A stretch of 64,000 bases of DNA from Planctomycetota bacterium (lineage in GTDB: Bacteria; Planctomycetota; Planctomycetia; Pirellulales; Pirellulaceae). Made by a program: the position numbers and the translations under genes. The notes under the pieces are model-generated. The model was not told where the DNA came from. It worked only from the letters and a program-made list of their open reading frames with translations, and made no database searches. The stretch covers positions 1 to 64,000 of the forward strand of contig JAPLNL010000118.1 in assembly GCA_026692905.1 (NCBI GenBank). Direction: 5' to 3'. Below, one piece after another: positions 53,717 through 62,558 of this stretch (positions are counted from its first letter, which is position 1; every line of letters starts with the position of its first letter).

Positions 53717-55549
53717 CTAAATCGCAATCTTTGGACTCTCGGTTGAGTTCGGATCCCGATAAACAATGGGCAAAACAACGCGGAATGTGCTGCCGCAGCC
53801 CAATTGGCTACTTAAGCTGATATCTCCGCCCAAAAGCCGACAAAGCTCCCGAACAATGGAAAGTCCAAGTCCCGTACCCGAGTGTTCCCGAGTCAGCCCG
53901 TCGCTGCCAGTGACTCCCTTGGCCTGACGGAATTTCTCAAAAATGATCTCATAATCGCTCGCTGCTACCCCGACTCCGGTATCGGAGACCGACAAAAGCA
54001 GTTCGTCCGTATTCTGCCATTCACAGAAAACCGTAACCAGTCCACCCTCCGGTGTGAATTTGATCGCATTGGACAGCAAGTTTGTGAGTATTTGCTGGAC
54101 CTTGCCTTGGTCTTGCCGGATTCGCATTTCGGTTTGACTTGAATCGACCCGTAGATCGATGTTCTTGTCGTCCGCCATTTTCATCACGATCTCGCATTGT
54201 GCGTGGATAACCGAGAGAATGCAAAATTCAGTGGGGCGAACCTCCATTTTCCCTGCTTCGACTTTTGCAAGGTCCAAAATGTCGTTGATCATATCCAGTA
54301 GCAGTCTTCCGCTGTTTTGGATGTTCGAGGCATAACGCCTTTGTTTGTCGGTAAGCGATTCGAATCCTTGGAGCACTTCGCTGAATCCCAATATGCTATT
54401 TAATGGAGTTCGCAGTTCATGACTCATATTTGCAAGAAATTCGCCCTTGAGTCGGTTGGCTTCGAATAGCTGCAAATTAACTCTGGCCAAATCATCAACG
54501 CGCAGGTCCTTTTCCGAGTTGACCAGTTGCAGTTGTTCTTGTGTTTCTGTCATGTGACGAAGCATTCGATTGAACGATTCCGATAGTTCATGGAACTCGT
54601 CATCGGTGTCCAGTGAAAACCGAAGCTTGGTATCGCCGCGAGTGATTTCTTCGCTGATATGCTTCATGTAACTGAGCGGGCGAATAACAAGTCTTTTCAG
54701 GACCCAATGGATAAAAAATAGCGATAATGCGAGAGTGCAGATCGCAATCGAGGTAAGAATGGAGTATGTCCACATGCTCCAAAGTGCCGTTTCGCTGTAA
54801 GGCATTTTTACCTTGATGACACGAAACGGATTCAGGGATGGAGTCGTAGGTACCGCCGCCGAAGTTGGCAAAGCAGCATGGCACTCGCGAAGGCAGGTTT
54901 TATCAAATGAGATTGGGTGGTAGTAGTAAACGGAGTCAGACGACCTAGCCTCCTCAAAAGCGTAGGGGCGTATGGCTGCGGGCCAGGCTTTCGCAGCATT
55001 GGTTTTGGCTAGAAGGTTTGTCGCAGTGGGGGGGGCAGGAGGGACGGTGTCTGCCTTTTCTAGTGTCCGCTTGGCTTCCTCTGCGTCGATGCTGTCCAAT
55101 TCAGCGAGCTTCGCATGGACTCGATTGATAAGCTCCTTGTCGGTCCCATTGGCAAAGCGGGCGGAAAGGGATTCGTGCTCCAAAAGATCGTCGATCCGAA
55201 GGATTTCATATTCATATCGAGATGGAAGCATGAACGGACGTAGAAGCTCGAGGATTCTCGTTCGGTCCTCATTCGGCTGCGGACGAACAGGCTCCCCGGC
55301 AATCGCTCCCAAGGCTTGGTTTGCGGCGAGCGGGTTAAAGTCGGTTGTGATATGCTTCCAGGCAATTACCGCATTGGCATAGTCCTTTGCAGATCGCCGA
55401 GTGGTTTCCATAACCAACTGAGAGGCTAGCACCTGGACTGCGTAGAACGCTAGCAAAAGCGAGGCGAGCAGTGCTAGTCCCAAAAATAGCAAGCATTTCC
55501 GCTCAAGGGACCAGCTTCCTAGCAGTGATTTTAGAAAGCGATTCGCCAT
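53717..55549 (-). CDS. Sensor histidine kinase with DUF3365/Tll0287-like haem domain
   Basis: 610 residues. First membrane helix (about 19-41), a periplasmic domain (42-255) of the Tll0287-like type with a c-type haem motif in the CX3CH form (C219, C223, H224), second helix (about 258-282), HAMP (283-335), a short coiled coil, the kinase dimerisation helix with His in MSHELRTPLNSILGF, and a HATPase domain (TNLLSNAIKFTPEGG, DTGVGV, GTGLGLSIVRELC). The domain probably senses redox state or NO/CO. No response regulator gene is adjacent. CX3CH rather than CX2CH is unusual. Confidence 0.92.
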   Translation of the reverse strand: MANRFLKSLLGSWSLERKCLLFLGLALLASLLLAFYAVQVLASQLVMETTRRSAKDYANAVIAWKHITTDFNPLAANQALGAIAGEPVRPQPNEDRTRILELLRPFMLPSRYEYEILRIDDLLEHESLSARFANGTDKELINRVHAKLAELDSIDAEEAKRTLEKADTVPPAPPTATNLLAKTNAAKAWPAAIRPYAFEEARSSDSVYYYHPISFDKTCLRECHAALPTSAAVPTTPSLNPFRVIKVKMPYSETALWSMWTYSILTSIAICTLALSLFFIHWVLKRLVIRPLSYMKHISEEITRGDTKLRFSLDTDDEFHELSESFNRMLRHMTETQEQLQLVNSEKDLRVDDLARVNLQLFEANRLKGEFLANMSHELRTPLNSILGFSEVLQGFESLTDKQRRYASNIQNSGRLLLDMINDILDLAKVEAGKMEVRPTEFCILSVIHAQCEIVMKMADDKNIDLRVDSSQTEMRIRQDQGKVQQILTNLLSNAIKFTPEGGLVTVFCEWQNTDELLLSVSDTGVGVAASDYEIIFEKFRQAKGVTGSDGLTREHSGTGLGLSIVRELCRLLGGDISLSSQLGCGSTFRVVLPIVYRDPNSTESPKIAI

Positions 55550-55824
55550 GTTGGGGGGGGCTGGGGTAAATGTTCAAACGCGGATAGACGGCAATTCCGG
55601 ATTTTTCATCATTGATTCTAGAGAATCTAAAGGATTTGAGGATTGAGTAACAGATTCTTCCGCGGGAACTTCCGAAGTTCCATTTTGCCGAAGCGTTCGC
55701 TTTTGCCCAGTCGCCACAAATTCCTTGCAGGTATTGGTTGGGTCAAGTACGATTTAAGCTGGTTTGCCGGATGTGCCGGTGCTACCGATTTTTTGTAGTG
55801 TTTCCTTACTAAGGAGTTTGGTTC

Positions 55825-57522
55825 ATGTCCAAGCCGTTCACGTATTGGGTTCGACTGGCGATGGTTGCAACAATGTGCACGCTCGTCACCTTCAGTCCTG
55901 TCTCTGCGGGACGATGGATGGATCGGCTATTGCACCGAGACGCTTGCAAGATGATTCCTGGTGGTTGTGAGCTAACTGTTTCTTGCGAGCCTGTGGTTTC
56001 TTGCGAATCAAGTTGTTTAGTCGTCCCAGCAGATACGTGTGCCAAGCCTGCTCCAACTTGCTGCGATTCGATGCCAATGGATTCTGGAGTGACGATTCCG
56101 CTAATGGGCGGTGCTTCAGGTGCGGTTGTGGAAAAATCAGCACCTGTCGTCGAGAAACCAGCACCTGTCGTCGAGAAACCGGCACCTGTTGTTGAGACAC
56201 CAGCGCCCGTTGTCGAGAAACCAGTACCTGTTGTTGAGACACCAGCGCCCGTTGTCGAGACACCAGTACCTGTCGTTGAGAAGCCAGCGCCCGTTGTCGA
56301 GACACCAGTACCTGTCGTTGAGACACCAGCACCCGTCGTTGAGAAGCCAGCACCCGTCGTTGAGAAGCCAGCACCCGTTGTTGAGACACCAGCACCTGTC
56401 GTTGAGAAACCAGCACCCGTTGTTGAGAAGCCATCTGAGACCAACCCATTTGGCGAACCTTTGGTAAAGGAGCCAGCACCTGTTCCGGCCGCGGACAGTG
56501 ATCCGTTTGGGGCCGCGCCGGAGGTCACGAAACCGGCTGAGCCTGAAATGCCTGTTGAGGCAGCACCTAAGTCGGATGTAGATGACTTGTTTGGCGAAAA
56601 ACCGGTCCCCACTGAGCCGACAGCTCCGAAGGAAGCCACCGTAGAAGACTTGTTCAGCTCGGAGCCAAAGCCCGCTGCGACCGAGCCTGACGTGCCTGCT
56701 GAAGTCAAAGCCACAGAGCCAGCAATTGATGACTTGTTCAATTCGGAACCGAATGCTGCCGTAGAAGCTCCTTCGACAGACACGCCGGCTGATCCCAAGC
56801 CAGCGGATGCTGCCATTGATGACTTGTTCGGACCGGAGTCCAAAACCGATGCTCCTGCTCCAGCCAAAGCGGCGGCAACGGAGCCAGGTCTCGATGACTT
56901 GTTTGGTGATGAATCAAAACCAGTAGCCAGCGACGCGCCTGCGAAGCCGGCGGCTGATGTGGGTATTGACGACCTCTTTGATTCCAAGCCGGCCGCACCT
57001 GCGACTCCAGCTCCTGCCGACCCGTCGATTGATGATTTGTTTGGCAAACCAATCGCTATCGATGTTTCGTCTGAACCAGCGGCGGCAACCCGTTCCGATG
57101 ATGGTTTCCTCGACGCCTTGTTCGGTACGCCGACCGCCACTCCAGAACCAGCATCAACCGAACCTACAAAGAAGGCAACTGATGGACCAGCGATCAAGGA
57201 TACCAAGGCTCCAGCAGACGAACTGGATGCTTTGTTTGGTCTTGGAGCAAACACTCGGTCGCCTGACTTCGGCGGCGCCGAGTATCGTCAGTGGGTCGAC
57301 AACAGCGGTGCCTATCAGGTCAAGGCTCGTTTGGCAGTCATCTACGCGGACAAGGTTAAGTTGATGAAGGAAAACGGCAAGTTCACGACCGTTCCCCTTT
57401 CTCGATTAAGCGAAGCTGATTTTGGATACGTCAATTGGGTCGCTTCCAGCTTGACCAAAGGTTCAGCCGCAAGACTGGTAAAGACCGAAGCCCAGCCTGT
57501 GGGTTCGGATGTTGCTCGATAG
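55825..57522 (+). CDS. Secreted SHD1-domain protein with PAPVVEK and DDLFG repeats
   Basis: 565 residues. Signal peptide (about 1-28), a Cys-rich part (41-80), about 15 tandem seven-residue repeats (A/PVVEKP or PVVETP, about 100-205), then spaced acidic IDDLFG-type motifs in a disordered, Pro/Ala-rich region (about 215-470). A C-terminal SHD1 domain (about 480-545: EYRQWVDNSGAYQVKARL...VPLSRLSEADFGYV) is known from planctomycetes and, in yeast Sla1, binds NPFxD cargo signals. Role here unknown; perhaps cell-surface or periplasmic scaffolding. AAGGAG lies 8 bases before the ATG. It is the only gene before the 57556 terminator. Confidence 0.92.
   Translation: MSKPFTYWVRLAMVATMCTLVTFSPVSAGRWMDRLLHRDACKMIPGGCELTVSCEPVVSCESSCLVVPADTCAKPAPTCCDSMPMDSGVTIPLMGGASGAVVEKSAPVVEKPAPVVEKPAPVVETPAPVVEKPVPVVETPAPVVETPVPVVEKPAPVVETPVPVVETPAPVVEKPAPVVEKPAPVVETPAPVVEKPAPVVEKPSETNPFGEPLVKEPAPVPAADSDPFGAAPEVTKPAEPEMPVEAAPKSDVDDLFGEKPVPTEPTAPKEATVEDLFSSEPKPAATEPDVPAEVKATEPAIDDLFNSEPNAAVEAPSTDTPADPKPADAAIDDLFGPESKTDAPAPAKAAATEPGLDDLFGDESKPVASDAPAKPAADVGIDDLFDSKPAAPATPAPADPSIDDLFGKPIAIDVSSEPAAATRSDDGFLDALFGTPTATPEPASTEPTKKATDGPAIKDTKAPADELDALFGLGANTRSPDFGGAEYRQWVDNSGAYQVKARLAVIYADKVKLMKENGKFTTVPLSRLSEADFGYVNWVASSLTKGSAARLVKTEAQPVGSDVAR
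56122..56436 (+). repeat. 21-base tandem repeat array (about 15 units)
   Basis: Units encoding PAPVVEK or PAPVVET repeat in frame, with variable third positions (GTCGTCGAGAAACCAGCACC-type). The array is inside the SHD1 protein gene and is a length-variable region candidate. A 481-residue frame on the opposite strand is produced by this low-complexity DNA. Confidence 0.95.
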
Positions 57523-57555
57523 GGTCTAGGGCTGAAGTCGTTTTGAGAGAAATCC

Positions 57556-57589
57556 AAAAAAGGCCGGTCAAAGGGACTGGCCTTTTTTT
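57556..57589 (+). terminator. Rho-independent terminator after the SHD1 gene
   Basis: Arm AAAAAAGGCCGGTC (57556-57569), a 5-base loop, and arm GACTGGCCTTTTTT (57575-57588) with a T-run. It is 33 bases after the SHD1 stop and is the cleanest terminator in the window. Confidence 0.92.
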
Positions 57590-57790
57590 GTTGGTAAAGC
57601 GACTTCGTTTTCCATGTTTCGTTCGTGACTGGAGTGGCACCTTTGCGCAATAGGAGTGGCACCTTTAATGAAAAAGCCTCTTTTTGGTTGGCCTTTTCTG
57701 TGCGGTCGTATTCGATACGGAAGAGTGTTATTTCGATAGATGGGAAATTAAGGAGTTGCTAAGCGCATTCGCATTTGTTTTTCATATAAA

Positions 57791-57864
57791 TTAGCCGATG
57801 GGCGCCTAGCCCCGGTTGTCGACGAATGTCGAGAGGAAAACCGGGGCTAGCGCCCACCGGCTAA
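57791..57864. repeat. Family C hairpin (TAGCCGATGGGCGCCTAGCC)
   Basis: Arms 57791-57817 and 57839-57864 pair almost completely, with an inner TCGACGAATGTCGA stem. It lies between the SHD1 terminator and the 3' end of rnpB, so it separates convergent units. Related to the degenerate block at 23957-24077. The rest of 57590-57973 shows nothing recognisable. Confidence 0.88.
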
Positions 57865-57973
57865 AGGTTTGTTTCACTTGAGGACTCATGCCGAAGTGCT
57901 TAGAAGCGAGGGGTATCGCGGCAGCAACCTTGCCGTTTCGGGGTGTGATTTGTCTGCGAATGCAGGGGGGGAA

Positions 57974-58355
57974 AAGCCTGGGAGGTTCGTAAGCCGGGTC
58001 CTGTTCGCTTTCGCGCTGCGACCATTTATCTAGCGCCACAATTGCTTGTGGCGTCAAGCGATCAACCCGAACGCACGAGATTGCGAGCAGCAATCTATGA
58101 GCCAGCAAGCCGGCACATGTCGTTCTGTTTGTTCTTGCTCCAGGTGGGGTTTACCTAGCAGCCCAGGTCGCCCTGGGCTCTGGTGGGCTCTTACCCCACC
58201 GTTTCACCCTTACTGAGCGAGCTCAGCGGTTTGCTTTCTGTTGCACTTTCCCTAGTCTTGCGACTGGTCGACGTTATCGACCACCTTGCTCTACGGAGCC
58301 CGGACTTTCCTCTTTGCTTTTACGCAAAGCGATCGCATGCCCCTCCCAGGCTGCA
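57974..58355 (-). ncRNA. rnpB: RNase P RNA, bacterial class A type
   Basis: The minus strand holds the conserved core GAGGAAAGTCCGGGCTCC near the 5' end and the partner end CCCGGCTTACGAACCTCCC near the 3' end. The outermost GCCTGGGAGG (5') and CCTCCCAGGC (3') pair as the P1 helix. Between them are AGGGTGAAACGGTGGGGTAAGAGC-type J11/12 elements and a GCCCAGGGCGACCTGGGCTGC stem. About 380 nt. It is the ribozyme that matures tRNA 5' ends. Ends are estimated from the P1 helix. Confidence 0.95.
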
Positions 58356-58487
58356 AGGAGCATACCTTAATGCGGTTGCAAACGGGAGAGGCAATTCTCG
58401 TTGAGGTTTCGCCAGTTTGCTCGCGGATGGTCTTGGGGGCATTGCTTCCGTCCGCAAGGGGTCTTTGTCGCGACTGTGCGGGAAGAC

Positions 58488-59156
58488 CTACGCGACTTCT
58501 GGTTCGCTAGGGTCGGTGGTGTCGATGGAGGTTTTCGCTGCAGCCGAACCGGGGCGGCGTCCGCGTCGCTTCTGTGTCGACGAAGGAATCATCGACAGGT
58601 CGACTTTTTGGAGCAGGCGGGAGATGCAGAGCTTGTTTACGCTCACGGCCAGTGCGTTGGCTTCATCACAAATGGAGTCGTGAAGGCTCTTGGGGATTCG
58701 CACGGTAATCATTCGCTGCTGCTCGTGAGGGTCGTTCTCGGGAAGGTCGCGAGATCGTAAGACCGTCAGCATCTCCATGACCTTGCAGTGCTCGTCGCTG
58801 GTCTCATATTCCCGGGCTTCTTCGGCGTCGGTGAAAAGCGCTCGGGAGACACCGTCTCCGCCGAGTGTTTCGCGGTAGAACGCGGTCCAGGTCGGGGCAA
58901 CCCCGAAGAGTTCGGTCGCTGTTTCGAAGACAAGCCGGCACTTTTCGCTCGTAGGAAGCGAGCAGTCTCGTTTTGCCTTGAGTTCTGATGCGACGGAATG
59001 AAAAACTTTCATTTCGGCTGCCAGCTTCTCGCCTGCTTCGTCTGCTGCTTTGTCGCGGATTCGGGATGAGGAGGCCTTTGCGGCTGGACGGGCATCGGCA
59101 GGTGTTTGCCATTGTTCGTTTGGTTGCGAAACGGAGGTGTTGTTTTCGAAGTTCAT
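58488..59156 (-). CDS. Ribbon-helix-helix-like putative regulator
   Basis: 222 residues. The N-terminal 45 are low complexity; 45-150 are helical and unassigned (CRLVFETATELFGVAPTWTAFYRETLGG). About 165-195 read RMITVRIPKSLHDSICDEANALAVSVNKL, a CopG/HicB-type ribbon-helix-helix. A basic RRGRRPG and an acidic tail end the protein. A DNA-binding regulator is likely; its target is unknown. It ends about 130 bases from the 5' end of rnpB on the same strand. Confidence 0.78.
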   Translation of the reverse strand: MNFENNTSVSQPNEQWQTPADARPAAKASSSRIRDKAADEAGEKLAAEMKVFHSVASELKAKRDCSLPTSEKCRLVFETATELFGVAPTWTAFYRETLGGDGVSRALFTDAEEAREYETSDEHCKVMEMLTVLRSRDLPENDPHEQQRMITVRIPKSLHDSICDEANALAVSVNKLCISRLLQKVDLSMIPSSTQKRRGRRPGSAAAKTSIDTTDPSEPEVA

Positions 59157-59616
59157 AAGATCGGGTCCTGTTCCTTGGCGATTGCTGGGGGTACTACTTC
59201 GGATTGCAGCTAAGTTCAGTCAACCGGCTCGCCTGCATCCTTCACGATCGGTTTCGCTCGACGGGACTGTCGTACTCTCGCGTCGAAGCGGTCCAATATT
59301 GGATTAGCTGTCAATGTGGTTCTGCCAAATTGAATGACAGCAAGGACTTACGTCGATTTGATAGCAATGCCTAAAATGCAGGCATTGCCTCGCGAGAGGG
59401 GGCGGCGGATGTGTTGCCTGTTAATTAGGCATGGGTTGCTTTTGCAAATACTAAGTGTCTTTTGGGGGTGTGTTCTGTTTTTTGTTGAAATTGCGCATTT
59501 TCAAAACCCATCTTGGTTTGACGGCTAGCCTTTGGTACCGTCCTGGAGTCGCAGTTCGAGGATGGGCTGTGGTTTAACGAAGTAAAAGCGATCGTTCTTG
59601 TAAGGAAGTTTTCCCA
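59157..59616. other. Intergenic region without recognisable gene
   Basis: 460 bases separating the ribbon-helix-helix gene and rimI. No coding frame with family motifs, no tRNA and no clear repeat. It should hold promoters for both divergent genes. A short run near 59430-59490 is T-rich and coding-like only in shadow frames. Confidence 0.5.
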
Positions 59617-60126
59617 ATGTCCAGCATTGAATCTGATCAGTCATGCGTCCACATTCGCTGGATGATTCGTCGCGATATGCCTTCCGTGCTCGCCATTGAG
59701 GGGCAGAGCTTCGAGTTTCCTTGGACAGAGGAGGAGTTCATTCGCTGTCTGCGGCAGCGAGATTGCATTGGTATGGTTGCGGAACGAAACGAGGAAGTTG
59801 CGGGGTTCATGATCTATGAATTGCACAAAACCCGAATCCATATCCTGTCGTTTGCCGTGCATCCTGACTTTCGGCGGCAAATGGTAGGAGCCGCAATGGT
59901 GGAAAAGCTCGTTTCGAAACTAGCGTATCAACGTCGCAACCGAATCGTCCTGGAGGTTCGAGAGACGAACTTGGCAGCTCAGCTTTTCTTTCGGCAGCTT
60001 GGCTTTCGGGCAACGGGTGTCCTCAAGTCCTTTTACGAAGACACCCCTGAAGACGCATTTCTCATGCAATATCGCCAAACCGAGGAAGCCGCGTTCGACG
60101 ACAGCCAGAAGCGAATTGCTAGCTGA
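59617..60126 (+). CDS. rimI: Ribosomal protein S18 alanine N-acetyltransferase (GNAT)
   Basis: 169 residues of the GNAT fold: IRWMIRRDMPSVLAIEGQSF, FPWTEEEFIRCLRQRDCIG, the acetyl-CoA motif region FAVHPDFRRQMVGAAMVEKL, and NLAAQLFFRQLGFRATGVLKSFYEDTPEDAFLM at the end. The FPWTEEEF and FYEDTPEDAFLM parts are typical of RimI-like enzymes. Its TGA overlaps the ATG of the Nudix gene (TGATG), so the two are coupled. Confidence 0.88.
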   Translation: MSSIESDQSCVHIRWMIRRDMPSVLAIEGQSFEFPWTEEEFIRCLRQRDCIGMVAERNEEVAGFMIYELHKTRIHILSFAVHPDFRRQMVGAAMVEKLVSKLAYQRRNRIVLEVRETNLAAQLFFRQLGFRATGVLKSFYEDTPEDAFLMQYRQTEEAAFDDSQKRIAS

Positions 60127-60650
60127 TGAACAGGCCGCCCAAGAAACTCTTTCAAGCCAAGCGGTTTGCGATCGAAGAAGTTTACGAATTGCTGCCGGAC
60201 GGTAGCCAGGTAGTCAGAAATATTGTTCGGCATCCTGGGGCTGTGGTTATTTTGCCGTTAATCGATCTTGATCATGTTTGCTTGATCCGCACCTACCGAG
60301 TCGCAATTGATCGTTGGCATTTGGAGTTGCCCGCTGGGACGCTCGACAAGTCTCTAAGTCCGCTTGATACTGCGATCTTAGAGTTGCAGGAGGAAACGGG
60401 CTATCGAGCGAAGTTATTCACGCACATTCATGATTTTGCGATGTCGCCGGGGATTCTTGACGAGAAAATGCACTTCTATGTTGCCGAGGGTTTAGCGCTG
60501 GGCGAGTCTGCTCGGGAAGCTGGCGAACAGATCGACAATACCATTTTGTCGTGGGCTGAAGTAGACCGACAATTGAGAGACAAGAAAATTACGGATGCCA
60601 AAACCGTTGCTTGCCTGTTGTGGTACATGCGATATGGGAAGTACGCCTGA
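60126..60650 (+). CDS. Nudix hydrolase (ADP-ribose pyrophosphatase-like)
   Basis: 174 residues with a Nudix fold. The Nudix box region LPAGTLDKSLSPLDTAILEL then QEETGY lacks the first consensus Glu and has Leu instead of Arg before the Glu (ILELQEETGY), but keeps the metal-binding EExG core. Segments VVILPLIDLDHVCLIRTYR and DFAMSPGILDEKMHFYVAEGL resemble ADP-ribose/NDP-sugar hydrolases. Coupled to rimI by a TGATG overlap. Confidence 0.9.
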   Translation: MNRPPKKLFQAKRFAIEEVYELLPDGSQVVRNIVRHPGAVVILPLIDLDHVCLIRTYRVAIDRWHLELPAGTLDKSLSPLDTAILELQEETGYRAKLFTHIHDFAMSPGILDEKMHFYVAEGLALGESAREAGEQIDNTILSWAEVDRQLRDKKITDAKTVACLLWYMRYGKYA

Positions 60651-60827
60651 CGCTGTTCTGCTTTGGTTCGGCGAATTGTGGAAATTCGCCGCGATACTGA
60701 TTGATTGTGCAACTAGCATGTCCTACATTCTGGAGCAGGATATAATGGTTGTGGTGTTCTGGGCGTATAATCGGATTAACCGAAACCTTTCGTCCTGTGG
60801 CCGTTTCAAATTAGTGTCGCGGACTCT

Positions 60828-62546
60828 TTGGCTGTGCCTCAAAACTCATCGGAAATTATAGAAGGAATCATTCCGCCACCGGCAGTAGGGGACTCGTTGT
60901 CTTATTCGAGTCCTCCTCCCATTGTTTCTCCTCCGCCGTTTGTTTCCTCGAATAAGAGGAGAAACGCACCATCAACGTCGTCATCGATGGCTGTCCCGCC
61001 GGTGGTTGCAAATGCGACAAAGGGAAATAAATCGGTCGAACTTGATTCGCTAAACTTCTTCAACCCGAATCCAGTTTGTTCTCCCGGCAGTGCAAATTCA
61101 CAGCCTGATTCCGTCGGCAAACGCCTGAACGGGGACGAGTCCGAGCAAAAAGAGCCCGACTCGATGCTCGAACGTTTGCTCCCTTACACGCTTCGTGAGA
61201 CACCGTCGTGGCTGATCAGTCTTACTGTCCACGTCGCCATCATCCTATTGCTGGCATTGATTCCGCTTAGCGAACGAATCCGAAGCTCAATGTCTGTGCT
61301 TGCTGGGATGGGTGAGCTCGAAGAGATGGTCTCCTTTGACTTGTCGTCCAATGCTTCTGAGCTGGAAGCCGGTGAAGCCATGGCGACCTTGCCTGACATC
61401 GTGTCAACGGAATTGGTTGTTCCGGACTTTAAGCCGAGCTTAATGCAGTCGGATTTGGTCATCCCAATGTCGCTGAGCAACGGTTTACGAGGTAGAACCG
61501 GGGAAATGAAAGGCGCATTGCTCAGGAAGTTCGGAGGAACTCAAGGGACCGAGGATGCAGTAGAAGCAGGCTTGAAATGGTTGGATCGCAATCAGCGTTC
61601 CGACGGTTCTTGGAGCTTAACAGGTCCATACAACGATGGCGGCGTCACTGAGAACAGGTCGGCGGCAACAGCCATGGCGCTGCTGGCTTTCATGGGTGCA
61701 GGAAACACGCACAAGACTGGGCCTTACAAGGAAAATGTTCGAAAAGGTATCGAGGTTATCAAGCGACTGCAGGACAAAGAAGGTTTCTTTGCTGCTCAGG
61801 CTGTTGGCAATCAACGTACCTATGCTCAAGCGCAATGCACAATTGCAATCTGTGAACTCTATGGCATGTCGGGTGACGAAGAGCTTCGCGAAGGAGCCCA
61901 AAAGGCTGTTCGCTATGCGCAAAAGTCGCAAAACAAGATGGGTGGATGGCGTTACGATCCGCCTCGCGATGGCGCCGATACGTGCGTGACTGGTTGGTAC
62001 GTTATGGCGCTCATCAGTGCGCGGATGGCCGGATTGGATGTCGATAGCGAATCGCTGGAGCGGGTCCATGGTTTCCTGGATACAGTGCAACGCTTGGGGA
62101 GGACAACAAAACCTGATTCACAGGGAGAGCGATACGCATATCAATCCTATAACATTGCTATTCCGTCCATGACGGCTGAAGGAATGCTCTGTCGGTTGTA
62201 CTTGGGATGGAATACCAAGGATCCTCGAATTGAAAGCGGCGCAACTTTTCTCAATTCTCAGCCGATGTCAACTGACAATGGTCGTATCTCCTATTACTAT
62301 TGGTACTACGCCACAACGACACTGCACCACATCGGTGGTAGCCATTGGACTCAATGGAACGAAGCGATGAAAGAAGTGTTGCCCGGTCTGCAGATTCCTT
62401 CAGGAAAAGAGCGAGGGAGTTGGCCACCGGGTGGTGATCCGCACGAGGGGGCTGGTGGTCGGCTGTATGCTACCTGTTTTGCTTTGTATTGTCTGGAGTC
62501 TTACTATCGGCATCTACCACTAAGCGACATGGCTCCGAAACAATGA
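60828..62546 (+). CDS. Membrane-anchored alpha/alpha-toroid (prenyltransferase/squalene cyclase-like repeat) protein
   Basis: 572 residues. A disordered Pro/Ser-rich N-terminus, one membrane helix (about 126-144, WLISLTVHVAIILLLALIP), then a toroid-repeat domain (about 240-560) with typical QW-like repeats: LKWLDRNQRSDGSWS, IEVIKRLQDKEGFF, VRYAQKSQNKMGGWRY, MALISARMAGL, YYYWYYATTTLHHIGG. No DxDD cyclase motif seen, so it is probably a binding module, not a terpene cyclase. Start codon TTG 60828 or GTG 60834. TATAAT boxes at 60741 and 60766 could be promoters (weak). Followed by the BMC-domain gene after 12 bases, so co-expressed. Confidence 0.88.
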   Translation: MAVPQNSSEIIEGIIPPPAVGDSLSYSSPPPIVSPPPFVSSNKRRNAPSTSSSMAVPPVVANATKGNKSVELDSLNFFNPNPVCSPGSANSQPDSVGKRLNGDESEQKEPDSMLERLLPYTLRETPSWLISLTVHVAIILLLALIPLSERIRSSMSVLAGMGELEEMVSFDLSSNASELEAGEAMATLPDIVSTELVVPDFKPSLMQSDLVIPMSLSNGLRGRTGEMKGALLRKFGGTQGTEDAVEAGLKWLDRNQRSDGSWSLTGPYNDGGVTENRSAATAMALLAFMGAGNTHKTGPYKENVRKGIEVIKRLQDKEGFFAAQAVGNQRTYAQAQCTIAICELYGMSGDEELREGAQKAVRYAQKSQNKMGGWRYDPPRDGADTCVTGWYVMALISARMAGLDVDSESLERVHGFLDTVQRLGRTTKPDSQGERYAYQSYNIAIPSMTAEGMLCRLYLGWNTKDPRIESGATFLNSQPMSTDNGRISYYYWYYATTTLHHIGGSHWTQWNEAMKEVLPGLQIPSGKERGSWPPGGDPHEGAGGRLYATCFALYCLESYYRHLPLSDMAPKQ

Positions 62547-62558
62547 GTAAAAGCAACA

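Noticed and set aside
55809-57254. 481-residue minus-strand open frame opposite the SHD1 gene
   Set aside because: It is a low-complexity shadow of the 21-base repeat array (GVSTTGAG repeats). The plus-strand frame has a ribosome site, signal peptide and a known domain.
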